33,291 nucleotides of DNA, taken from positions 1 to 33,291 of the forward strand of contig MHBC01000016.1 in NCBI GenBank assembly GCA_001804735.1. The letters are read 5' to 3'. This DNA comes from Legionellales bacterium RIFCSPHIGHO2_12_FULL_37_14. GTDB taxonomy: Bacteria; Pseudomonadota; Gammaproteobacteria; Legionellales; Legionellaceae. The notes below the pieces were generated by a model. It had not been told where the DNA came from, did no database searches, and was given only the letters and a program-made list of their open reading frames with translations. The position numbers and the translations under genes are program-made. Of this stretch, positions 8,536 through 16,178 are shown piece after piece. Within the stretch, counting starts at the first letter, position 1; the number at the start of each line of letters is the position of its first letter.

Positions 8536-9111
8536 ATGAAAAAAGATGTTGCGATCCAAAATTCAATTGTCGCAGATGAATTAGAAGATACAATAAAATT
8601 ACTGCATAGTGGCCTTTGGCATGTAGAACTTGGCATTAAGAAGGCAGGAAAAGAAAATATCTTTCTCAGTGAACAAAAAAAACTTTTACCCAATGAGATC
8701 ATGAAATCTGCTTACGTGCTTGCGGTACATTTAACTATATTCTTAATCGCATTCTCACATGCTATCCAATCTATAAACCTCATGAAATATCTTCTATACA
8801 TTCTGTTACTTCCTACAGCTTTAGCACCGATTTTAATATGGACAACTAATAAAGCCATAGACTTTTCCATAAATTTTAACAATAACGCAATAAAAAAATT
8901 AGCTGAACAAACCGCAAAGCTCAATAACGCACTAAATGAAACCACAACTTCACTAACAGAGAAAATTAAAAACACCCCTCCCAATATCACACAATTTAAC
9001 TCTGATTCTACTCATTACCAAGGACGATTGTTTTATAGACAAAAAAAAGGTGCGCAAGAACTAGAAGCTGTTGATGTTTGTGATTTTGCGGTTAATGTTG
9101 ATTTTAAGTAA
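8536..9111 (+). CDS. Small membrane protein of unknown function
   Basis: I do not recognise this 191-residue protein. The start at 8536 has a good ribosome site (AAGGA, 8 bases upstream). Layout: about 55 polar N-terminal residues, two hydrophobic helices (roughly residues 57-75 and 79-100) with a short linker, then an amphipathic helical stretch (NNNAIKKLAEQTAKLNNAL) likely to be coiled coil, and a polar tail. The topology suggests both ends on the same side of the inner membrane. It lies between argR and a toxin-antitoxin pair, and its 3' end converges on the toxin gene with a gap of under 40 bases. Confidence 0.7.
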   Translation: MKKDVAIQNSIVADELEDTIKLLHSGLWHVELGIKKAGKENIFLSEQKKLLPNEIMKSAYVLAVHLTIFLIAFSHAIQSINLMKYLLYILLLPTALAPILIWTTNKAIDFSINFNNNAIKKLAEQTAKLNNALNETTTSLTEKIKNTPPNITQFNSDSTHYQGRLFYRQKKGAQELEAVDVCDFAVNVDFK

Positions 9112-9147
9112 TTGATGGCAGTAAGGCCCATTGGTTAATGTAAGGAT

Positions 9148-9489
9148 TTATTTGAAATCAAGGTGAATTTCTAAAGCGGCTTGCACGCGCTGCATAATAA
9201 TTCTTGTTACTTTTCCTGCCTTAAGTGGCTGCGTAATTCTTGACTTTGAAATGGTTCTAATTTGATGGCACTGGGCTTTAGATTGTTTTGATAAACCTGA
9301 ATCTTTTATTTCTAATAAAACCTCAAAGGGGTAAACTTTTTTTGTGTTAGATGTAATTGGAATAACCGTCAGCGTTGCAGAAACTTTGTTATTTGCATCA
9401 TTACTGACTATAAGAACCGGACGACATTTCTTAGTTTCTGCTCCTATTGTAGGATCTAGATTAGCATAATAAATCTCACCACGTTTCAT
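9148..9489 (-). CDS. MazF/PemK-family endoribonuclease toxin
   Basis: Predicted sequence-specific mRNA interferase. The 113 residues begin MKRGEIYYANLDPTIGAE and continue with KKCRPVLIVSND, the family hallmark; the Arg of RPVLIVSN is the usual catalytic-site residue. TVIPITSN and HQIRTISKSRI follow, as in MazF/PemK. The frame extends to 9555, but the ATG at 9489 is preferred because it aligns with the family start and overlaps the antitoxin end by 14 bases, the typical arrangement. No key residue appears lost, so the toxin is probably active. Confidence 0.93.
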   Translation of the reverse strand: MKRGEIYYANLDPTIGAETKKCRPVLIVSNDANNKVSATLTVIPITSNTKKVYPFEVLLEIKDSGLSKQSKAQCHQIRTISKSRITQPLKAGKVTRIIMQRVQAALEIHLDFK

Positions 9490-9703
9490 TATCTTCAATT
9501 CCGTCAGATATAGTGATATCAAAATCTTGATTAAGTTCGTTATTAGCTTCTGCATAACAAGCTTCTAATTGGATTTGCTGGAGCAAGTAAATGGCTTTTT
9601 GAATAACAAGAGAGCGACTTTTATAGTTATGTAAAGATTTATAACTTTCAATAAAGTCACATTGTTGTTGCGGCAGTGATATCGAGAATTTTTGCGCGTG
9701 CAT
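9476..9703 (-). CDS. Ribbon-helix-helix antitoxin of the MazF-type pair
   Basis: The 75-residue protein has an N-terminal beta-strand plus two helices (FSISLPQQQCDFIESYKSL then SRSLVIQKAIYLLQQ), the ribbon-helix-helix pattern. An acidic C-terminus (NQDFDITISDGIEDNETW) probably wraps and blocks the toxin. The ATG at 9703 has a strong site (TAGGAGG) 7 bases upstream. The gene precedes the toxin and overlaps it. It should repress its own promoter through the palindrome at 9744-9770. The pairing of an RHH antitoxin with a PemK-type toxin is common, but the exact family is not assignable by eye. Confidence 0.88.
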   Translation of the reverse strand: MHAQKFSISLPQQQCDFIESYKSLHNYKSRSLVIQKAIYLLQQIQLEACYAEANNELNQDFDITISDGIEDNETW

Positions 9704-9743
9704 AACAATGCCTCCTACTAAACAAAAAAATAATACTAAATAT

Positions 9744-9770
9744 ATTACTTTAAGTATGACTTAAAGTAAT
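9744..9770. promoter_or_regulatory. Palindromic operator of the toxin-antitoxin pair
   Basis: Perfect 11-bp inverted repeat ATTACTTTAAG at 9744-9754 and its complement at 9760-9770, separated by 5 bases. It ends 40 bases upstream of the antitoxin ATG, which suits autoregulation by an RHH dimer pair. It has no T-run and is AT-rich, so it is not a terminator. Confidence 0.75.
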
Positions 9771-9797
9771 AGAAAAATCAATACTTGAACCAAAAAT

Positions 9798-9819
9798 GCT
9801 GGGCCAAGGCCCAGCCTAC
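9798..9819. repeat. Short GGGCC palindrome, copy 1
   Basis: Stem GCTGGGCC / GGCCCAGC with an AA loop (9798-9815), followed by CTAC. It lies directly after the end of the cysteine-rich protein gene. A second copy is at 30699-30720 with a compensatory change in both arms. It looks like a REP-type dispersed palindrome; there is no T-tract for a standard terminator. Confidence 0.75.
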
Positions 9820-9840
9820 AGCTTTATCAATAAACTTTAT

Positions 9841-10440
9841 TTAACGCTCACAATCAATATACTCAAACCCATGACACCTTGAGGCTATGCATATACGTTG
9901 GTTATTAATTGCCTTCGTTATAGGAAGGTTTTTTTCTTGTTTGTAGCCTATGGTTTGCATGTACCCTTGGCGGCGGCAAAAGGAATAGGCGGCTTTTTGG
10001 CCACAGCCTTTTGCTTTGCCGTCGGCGCAAAAGGCTAGGCGTTCGCCTTTATAGCGAGGATATGGGAAGTGTTTTTTGGTGTATAAGTAGCTAGGGATTG
10101 GTTTATGGATTATTTTTCCTTTGCAGCGGATCATTTTAAAGCCATTACAGTTTGGATTAAAACAATGTTGTGATGATGCAAGATAACGTGTATGACCCAA
10201 GTTATAGGCTTTTATTATGCGATCTGCATTTTGATATCCCATAAGATGGCAATAAAGATTAGCTACCTCATATCCACAGGTTATTTCATCCTTAAAGCAG
10301 TAATTTATGGGTGTGCCTCGGTAAATTGGGGTCCAGAAGTTGCGGTGTAAGGTTAGATTTTGCTTGGCGTAACAGGTGGCAAAAAATATATAACAAATAA
10401 TAAGCAGGAAAAACTTCTTATGCATAGGATACTGCAACAT
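9841..10440 (-). CDS. Secreted cysteine-rich protein with two repeated modules
   Basis: Unrecognised 199-residue protein. It has a signal peptide (hydrophobic FFLLIICYIFFATCYA, cleavage after about residue 25). The mature part is two homologous modules of about 65 residues: one from GTPINYCF to FKMIRC, the next from GERLAFC to FEYIDC. Each contains six cysteines in the pattern C, x6-7, CG, then A, x2-3, C, GY further on, and C-x4-C-x-GF-x2-I-x-C at the end, suggesting three disulfides per module. The ATG at 10440 is supported by AGGAG six bases upstream, and it overlaps the dnaE end by 23 bases, so it is translated from the dnaE transcript. Periplasmic or secreted; function unknown. Confidence 0.8.
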   Translation of the reverse strand: MLQYPMHKKFFLLIICYIFFATCYAKQNLTLHRNFWTPIYRGTPINYCFKDEITCGYEVANLYCHLMGYQNADRIIKAYNLGHTRYLASSQHCFNPNCNGFKMIRCKGKIIHKPIPSYLYTKKHFPYPRYKGERLAFCADGKAKGCGQKAAYSFCRRQGYMQTIGYKQEKNLPITKAINNQRICIASRCHGFEYIDCER

Positions 10441-13400
10441 TAGTATCTCCTAATAATATCTTAAGTCTGGTAATTAGTTCGTCAGATGCTTTAACTTTCC
10501 AGGCGTCACTAAGCTTAAGCTTGGCTTTCCCGTTTGGCGTTTGATAATACACTTCAACTACATTATGTCCCCTAGCAGACTGTAAAATAGCTTGTAAATT
10601 ACTGATAAGTGACTCTGTAGGGTTTGAAAGGTTTAATGTTAAACATTTGGCAAATAAGCTTCTAGCTTGCTCTAATGAATAGGCTATAGTACCTATCATT
10701 TTAGCCTTTTTAGAGTATTCATCTAACACAATATCGCCTTCTACAATAATAACCTCTCCAACAACCAATACATTCTCAACTCTTTGAAAGTTTTGCATAG
10801 TAAACAAGACTTCAAATTTTGCACTACAATCTTCAAGACCAATAATCATAAATTTTTTCCCGCTTTTTGCTTCAACTAGGCGAGTTGCTAATACTAAAGC
10901 ACATATTCTGCCTTTTTTACTTTGAGAAGGATTTAGATTTTTAATCAAGATGCACTGCTTACCTAATTCTTTTAAATACTGAGTAGTAGGATGGCCAGAT
11001 AAATAAAGCCCTAACACCTCTTTTTCATTGTTAAGTTTTTCTTTAATAGAAAGCTTAAGATAATTTTGATCATGATAAGTTTTAGTGTGCGGGTTAAGAC
11101 CAAGAAATAAGTCAAGCTGACCAATGTTTTTGTCATTTTGAAACTGTTCAGCAGCTTGCACTGCTTCATCTAATTCGGCAACTAAAATCCCTCTGTCTTG
11201 GCCAAATAAATCCATAGCACCACTTTTAATAAGCACATCAATCACTCTACGATTAACTTTACGTAAATCAACTAATTCGCAACATTTAAACAAATTAGTA
11301 AATTTTCCTTGTAAACGCGCTTCCTTAATAGCCAATACAGCGCCCTCTCCAACGCCTTTAATAGCACCTAAGCCGTATCTTATTGTGTTGCTATCCGTTA
11401 TCGTAAAATAATAGTCAGAGTTTGTAACACAAGGCGGCAAAATGTTTAGCCCCATTTGCTTAGCATCTTCAATAAAAAGTGCGACTTTATCAGTATTATC
11501 CATGTCAGAAGATAAAACAGCTGCCATAAATGCCGCGGGAAAGTGCGCTTTAAGCCATGCTGTTTGATATGAAATTAGAGCATAAGCTGCGGAATGCGAT
11601 TTATTAAAACCATAGCCCGCGAACTTTTCCATTAAATCAAAGAGCGGCCCTGAGATAGCTTCATCGATATCACTTTTAGCTGCTCCTGCAATAAAAATGG
11701 CGCGCTGCTTAGCCATTTCCTCGGGTTTTTTCTTCCCCATAGCACGCCTTAATAAATCTGCCGCACCTAAAGTATAGTTACCTAAGGTTTGAGCAATTTG
11801 CATAACTTGCTCTTGATAAAGAATAACCCCATAAGTTGCTTGTAATATTGGAACTAACTTAGGATGCAAATATTTAACTTTTTCACGTCCATGCTTACGG
11901 TTAATAAAGTCATCTACCATCCCCGATTGCAATGGACCAGGACGAAATAATGCAACAAGTGCAATAATTTCTTCAAATGAATCAGGCTTAAGCCTTGCGA
12001 CCAAATCTTTCATCCCGCGTGATTCAAGCTGAAATACTGCTGTGGTTTTACATTCACGCAATAATTCGAAAGTTTTCGGACAATCGAGGGGAATATTACT
12101 AATATCAATAGCTTCTTCATTATTTTTGGCTCTAAACTGGTTTATTGTTTTTATAGCCCAATCAATAATGGTTAAGGTGCGCAAGCCCAAAAAGTCAAAT
12201 TTTACTAACCCAACCGCTTCAACATCGTCTTTATCAAATTGACTAAGTACTTGATTAGATGAGGCCTCACAATAAACAGCAGTAAAATCAGTAAGGGCTG
12301 AAGGCGCAATCACAACGCCGCCCGCATGTTTTCCTGGGTTGCGCGTAAGTCCTTCTAACATTAAAGCTAAATCTACTAAATATTTCACTTCTTCTTCATT
12401 TTCATACCGCTCTAACAACTCTTGCGAATCTTGGAGAGCTTTTTTAATTGTCATGCCAAGCTCAAAGGGAATAAGTTTTGCAAGCTTATCGACAAATCCA
12501 TAAGGATGCCCTAATACTCTACCCACGTCCCGAATAGCAGCTTTTGCTGCCATAGTTCCGAAGGTAATAATTTGCGATACACTGGCGCGTCCATATTTAT
12601 CCGCAACATAAGCAATAACTAAATCACGACCTTCCATGCAAAAATCTACGTCAAAGTCTGGCATAGAAACCCGCTCAGGATTAAGAAAGCGTTCAAAGAG
12701 TAGATCATAAGTAATTGGATCTAAGTCAGTAATGTTTAGGGAGTAGGCAACTAAAGAGCCTGCGCCCGATCCTCTTCCCGGCCCCACTGCGATACCTTGT
12801 TTTTTAGCCCAACCGATAAAATCAGCAACTATTAGAAAGTATCCAGCAAAGCCCATTTTTTGGATTACGTCTAATTCAAGATCTAATCTTTTTATGTATA
12901 ATTCGTGCTTTTCTTTACGCTCATCTTGGGTAAAAAGTTTAGCAAGCCTTACTTGTAAGCCTTGGTGCGCAAGTTTATTTAGATATTGACTTTCACTAAC
13001 TGAATCAGGTACTGAAAAAGCGGGAAGATGAGTTGCCCCTAATTGCATTTTAACCGTGCATCTTTTACTTATTTCTACAGTATTTGCTATGCTTTCTGGT
13101 AAATCTGCAAATAGTTCTAGCATCTCCTGGGGAGTTTTTAAATATTGCTCTTGGGTATAACGCTTATTAGACTGACTGTCTTCTAAGGTTAAGCCAGCAT
13201 GAATACAAACCCTTACTTCATGAGCTTCATATTCGCTTGGCTTTAAAAACCTCACCTCTTGAGTTGCCACTAAAGGCAAGTGTAATTCGTTCGCAAGTGC
13301 TACTAAAATTTGATTATTTTTCGCTTCATCTTTGCGCCCAATACGCTGAATTTCCAGGTAAAATCTGTCTTTAAAAAGCGAAGATAAATGAAGTGCTACT

Positions 13401-13855
13401 TGGCGCGCCCCTTCTACATCACCTGATGCAATTTTTTTATCGATTAATCCTTGGCTTGCGCCTGATAAACAGATTAAACCGTCATGATAATTCTCAAGCC
13501 ACTCATAAAAAACCAGCACTTTATTGTTAATTTGTCCCTCAAGATAGGCTTTTGAAACAAGCTCGGTTGCTTTCTTATAGCCATCTTTATTCATTGAGAG
13601 TAATGATAAAAGGCTAACATTATCCACTGCGTTTTTATAACAGCATGCTATATCAACGCCGAGCAATGGTTTAATCTTATGAGCAATTGCTGCTTGATAA
13701 AACTTAATAGCCGAAAAAAAATTGCAAAATTCACTTATACCTGCAGCTTTTATCTTATGTTGATTTAAGGTTTCCATTAATGGATTGATGCGTACAATGC
13801 TATCAACTATTGAGTATTCACTGCGTAATCTTAAGGGGACAAACTGACTTTGCAT
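10418..13855 (-). CDS. dnaE: DNA polymerase III alpha subunit
   Basis: Replicative DNA polymerase, about 1145 residues (normal for the DnaE1 type is near 1160). An N-terminal PHP domain (FVPLRLRSEYS) is followed by the polymerase core with PDFDVDF near residue 400, holding two catalytic aspartates, then GPGRGSGAGSLVAY, the GYGFNKSHSAAYALISY block and a C-terminal OB-fold region. The PHP metal motif HxH is replaced by RLR, so the domain has lost metal binding at that site. The frame opens with GTG at 13867, overlapping the upstream permease stop; the ATG at 13855 (MQSQFV) fits the family start better. Linkage to the permease genes is by position only. Confidence 0.97.
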   Translation of the reverse strand: MQSQFVPLRLRSEYSIVDSIVRINPLMETLNQHKIKAAGISEFCNFFSAIKFYQAAIAHKIKPLLGVDIACCYKNAVDNVSLLSLLSMNKDGYKKATELVSKAYLEGQINNKVLVFYEWLENYHDGLICLSGASQGLIDKKIASGDVEGARQVALHLSSLFKDRFYLEIQRIGRKDEAKNNQILVALANELHLPLVATQEVRFLKPSEYEAHEVRVCIHAGLTLEDSQSNKRYTQEQYLKTPQEMLELFADLPESIANTVEISKRCTVKMQLGATHLPAFSVPDSVSESQYLNKLAHQGLQVRLAKLFTQDERKEKHELYIKRLDLELDVIQKMGFAGYFLIVADFIGWAKKQGIAVGPGRGSGAGSLVAYSLNITDLDPITYDLLFERFLNPERVSMPDFDVDFCMEGRDLVIAYVADKYGRASVSQIITFGTMAAKAAIRDVGRVLGHPYGFVDKLAKLIPFELGMTIKKALQDSQELLERYENEEEVKYLVDLALMLEGLTRNPGKHAGGVVIAPSALTDFTAVYCEASSNQVLSQFDKDDVEAVGLVKFDFLGLRTLTIIDWAIKTINQFRAKNNEEAIDISNIPLDCPKTFELLRECKTTAVFQLESRGMKDLVARLKPDSFEEIIALVALFRPGPLQSGMVDDFINRKHGREKVKYLHPKLVPILQATYGVILYQEQVMQIAQTLGNYTLGAADLLRRAMGKKKPEEMAKQRAIFIAGAAKSDIDEAISGPLFDLMEKFAGYGFNKSHSAAYALISYQTAWLKAHFPAAFMAAVLSSDMDNTDKVALFIEDAKQMGLNILPPCVTNSDYYFTITDSNTIRYGLGAIKGVGEGAVLAIKEARLQGKFTNLFKCCELVDLRKVNRRVIDVLIKSGAMDLFGQDRGILVAELDEAVQAAEQFQNDKNIGQLDLFLGLNPHTKTYHDQNYLKLSIKEKLNNEKEVLGLYLSGHPTTQYLKELGKQCILIKNLNPSQSKKGRICALVLATRLVEAKSGKKFMIIGLEDCSAKFEVLFTMQNFQRVENVLVVGEVIIVEGDIVLDEYSKKAKMIGTIAYSLEQARSLFAKCLTLNLSNPTESLISNLQAILQSARGHNVVEVYYQTPNGKAKLKLSDAWKVKASDELITRLKILLGDTNVAVSYA

Positions 13856-13863
13856 TTTAAATC

Positions 13864-15201
13864 TCACACATTAGCACGTGGGTTCCAAGCTTCTTCTACT
13901 GCATCTGCAAATACATTGCTCGCTAAAACTAAAGTAAACATAAACATAAAAGCGGCCATCATTGGCCACCAAACAATAGGATCGCGCGCAAGCTCAAGCC
14001 GCGCGCTATTTATCATATTACCCCAACTGATGGTCATGGGTGAAACCCCAACACCAACGTAAGTTAATACAGCTTCAGCTAAGATAAGGTAACTAAAATC
14101 AAGCGCCAAAGTAATCAGGACAATATGCATAACGTTTGGCAAAAGATGTTGGCGTAATATTTTAATTGAAGAAACCCCTAAACATCTTGCAGCAACTACA
14201 TAATCAATATGACGTAATTTTAAAGCCTCAGCTCTTAATAGTCGACATAAACTAGTCCAACTAGTAACTCCTAAAATAATGCATAACGCTAATAACCTGG
14301 CATCTGCTTGTTGCGCTAAAGTTGTAAATAAAGTTGGATGGTTAGCAATAAAAGTTTGCATGGATAACACCGAGGCTGTAATTAATAAAACCCCGGGAAT
14401 AGAACTTAAAGTTGTATAAAGGTATTGGATTATGTCATCTATTAGGCGGCCATAGTAGCCTGCTGCCACCCCTAAAAAAAGCGCAAATGGTAAGGTAAAT
14501 AAAGTAGTCAATATCCCAATGACCAACCCCGTACGAATGCTTTTAATGGCATAATAAAATGTATCTTGGCCTATTTTACCTGTTCCTAAAACATGCAATT
14601 CTCGCGAGACGCCATATAAAAACGCAAAAACCAAGGTAACAACGACAGCAGTTATTAAGCCTGCACGCATTGCTGCTTTATACTCTCTATACACCTCTTT
14701 TGCGACTAAGGAGCGTAAAGCCCAAGATCCAAGGTACAAAAAAAGTCCTACCAAAAACGCCAAGCCTAAGGAGTTAAAAATTTGTCTAGCTAAAAATTTA
14801 TTGCGTTGTGCTTTATTCTTCAAAAACGTCTTGGGATATTTTAGTTTAGCGCGCACTGTAACCAAACCGTTTGCCTCCATTTTAACTTCAGAAACATATG
14901 AATTTAACGCCATAGGGGCTGAGAAAGTCCTTTCATAAAAAGATCCTAAAGGATATAAAACAGCATCTAGCGCGGTGTTTCTTTCATCTAAACCTACGCC
15001 TCCTATATGAATGCAGTCTAGTAAGCCTAAAGTAAAAAATACTGCCAAAATTATACTCGCGCTAACAGCAAAAGGTTTGGTCAATAAACGTTGCAAAGCT
15101 TGCAGGTTTGCTGGATGCCGCATAGAAAATAAGATGGCTAAAAAAGCTATAATCAAGAGGATAATGAAAAAACAATCTGTCCATGAATAAGTGGAAATCA
15201 T
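13864..15201 (-). CDS. Oligopeptide-type ABC permease, OppC/DppC/YejE-like
   Basis: Inner-membrane permease of 445 residues. The C-terminal 240 residues are a typical binding-protein-dependent permease domain: LHVLGTGKIGQD (the usual H-LGTD-GRD element, modified), several membrane helices, and the EAA loop ALKLRHIDYVVAARCLGVSSIKIL. The N-terminal half is longer than in OppC, with two early hydrophobic segments around a loop of roughly 80 residues that should lie in the periplasm, as in YejE/microcin-C-type permeases. The start overlaps the OppB-like stop (ATGA), so translation is coupled. The substrate is unknown. Confidence 0.9.
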   Translation of the reverse strand: MISTYSWTDCFFIILLIIAFLAILFSMRHPANLQALQRLLTKPFAVSASIILAVFFTLGLLDCIHIGGVGLDERNTALDAVLYPLGSFYERTFSAPMALNSYVSEVKMEANGLVTVRAKLKYPKTFLKNKAQRNKFLARQIFNSLGLAFLVGLFLYLGSWALRSLVAKEVYREYKAAMRAGLITAVVVTLVFAFLYGVSRELHVLGTGKIGQDTFYYAIKSIRTGLVIGILTTLFTLPFALFLGVAAGYYGRLIDDIIQYLYTTLSSIPGVLLITASVLSMQTFIANHPTLFTTLAQQADARLLALCIILGVTSWTSLCRLLRAEALKLRHIDYVVAARCLGVSSIKILRQHLLPNVMHIVLITLALDFSYLILAEAVLTYVGVGVSPMTISWGNMINSARLELARDPIVWWPMMAAFMFMFTLVLASNVFADAVEEAWNPRANV

Positions 15202-16175
15202 GCTAACCTAACCCTTGGATCAACCAATACATAAGTTAAATCAGTTAAGATTAAGCCTACTATGTAAAGCACTGATCCTAAAAAGACCATAGCGCGCACT
15301 ATTGCAAAGTCTTGTTGCCCTATTGCATCTATCATATAACTACCTAAACCTGGAATCCCAAAAAAAGACTCTAACACCAAGCTTCCCATAAATAGGCTAG
15401 GTAAAATTACTACAATGCCGGTTAAAATTGGTAATAAAGCATTTTTTAAAACATGTTTAAATAATACTTGGGTTTCTGATAAACCCTTAGCGCGGGCAGT
15501 TTTAACATAGTCTTGATGCATTTGTTCAAGAAATAATGCCCGATACCAACGGGCGCCTGCGCCTAAATTCGCCAATACTGCAACTATTATTGGTAAAGAA
15601 ATAAATTTAAGCGCTGAAATTCCACTATCGTACCCTGATATTGGAAACCAACGACATAATTTAGCAAAAATATATTGCCCTGAAATAATATAAAATAAGC
15701 CAGAAATAGACATTAAAGCTATACATATAACCACACTGCTAGTATCAAGGTAGGTACCACGATAATATGCCATGAGCATTGCAAGGCCTATATTAATTAA
15801 TAATCCGATAAAAAGCGTAGGAATTGCGATAGATAAACTAGGAAATGCCCGATGAGTAATATCATAACCAATATCTCTACCTGAGTCCGACAACCCAAAC
15901 TTAAAACTAAATAACAATACTGATTTTTGGTAAAAAAGGCTTTGGGTGAATTTTTTTAGCCCTTGGGCTTTATTATTATAAAACAAGGGATAGGCATATC
16001 CGTGTTGCACTTTCCATTGCTCTATAAGATCTAGAGTTACATGTTTTTCACCTAAGTGTAAGCGCGCCATGTCTTCTGGTGCATTTACCATAAAAAACAG
16101 GGAGAATGTAATTAAGTTTATGCCTATTAAGATTGGAAAGGCATATAACAAACGTCGCAATAGATAATATCCCAA
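15198..16175 (-). CDS. Oligopeptide-type ABC permease, OppB/DppB/YejB-like
   Basis: 325-residue inner-membrane permease with an N-terminal helix (YYLLRRLLYAFPILIGINLI, the usual start of DppB/OppB proteins), about six hydrophobic segments and the EAA loop KTARAKGLSETQVLFKHVL; the C-terminus ends VDPRVRLA, as in the family. It begins with TTG at 16175; AGGAG stands 8 bases upstream inside the end of the binding-protein gene, which supports this start. It sits 3 bases after the OppA-like stop and partners with the OppC-like permease. Confidence 0.92.
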   Translation of the reverse strand: MGYYLLRRLLYAFPILIGINLITFSLFFMVNAPEDMARLHLGEKHVTLDLIEQWKVQHGYAYPLFYNNKAQGLKKFTQSLFYQKSVLLFSFKFGLSDSGRDIGYDITHRAFPSLSIAIPTLFIGLLINIGLAMLMAYYRGTYLDTSSVVICIALMSISGLFYIISGQYIFAKLCRWFPISGYDSGISALKFISLPIIVAVLANLGAGARWYRALFLEQMHQDYVKTARAKGLSETQVLFKHVLKNALLPILTGIVVILPSLFMGSLVLESFFGIPGLGSYMIDAIGQQDFAIVRAMVFLGSVLYIVGLILTDLTYVLVDPRVRLA

Positions 16176-16178
16176 AAA

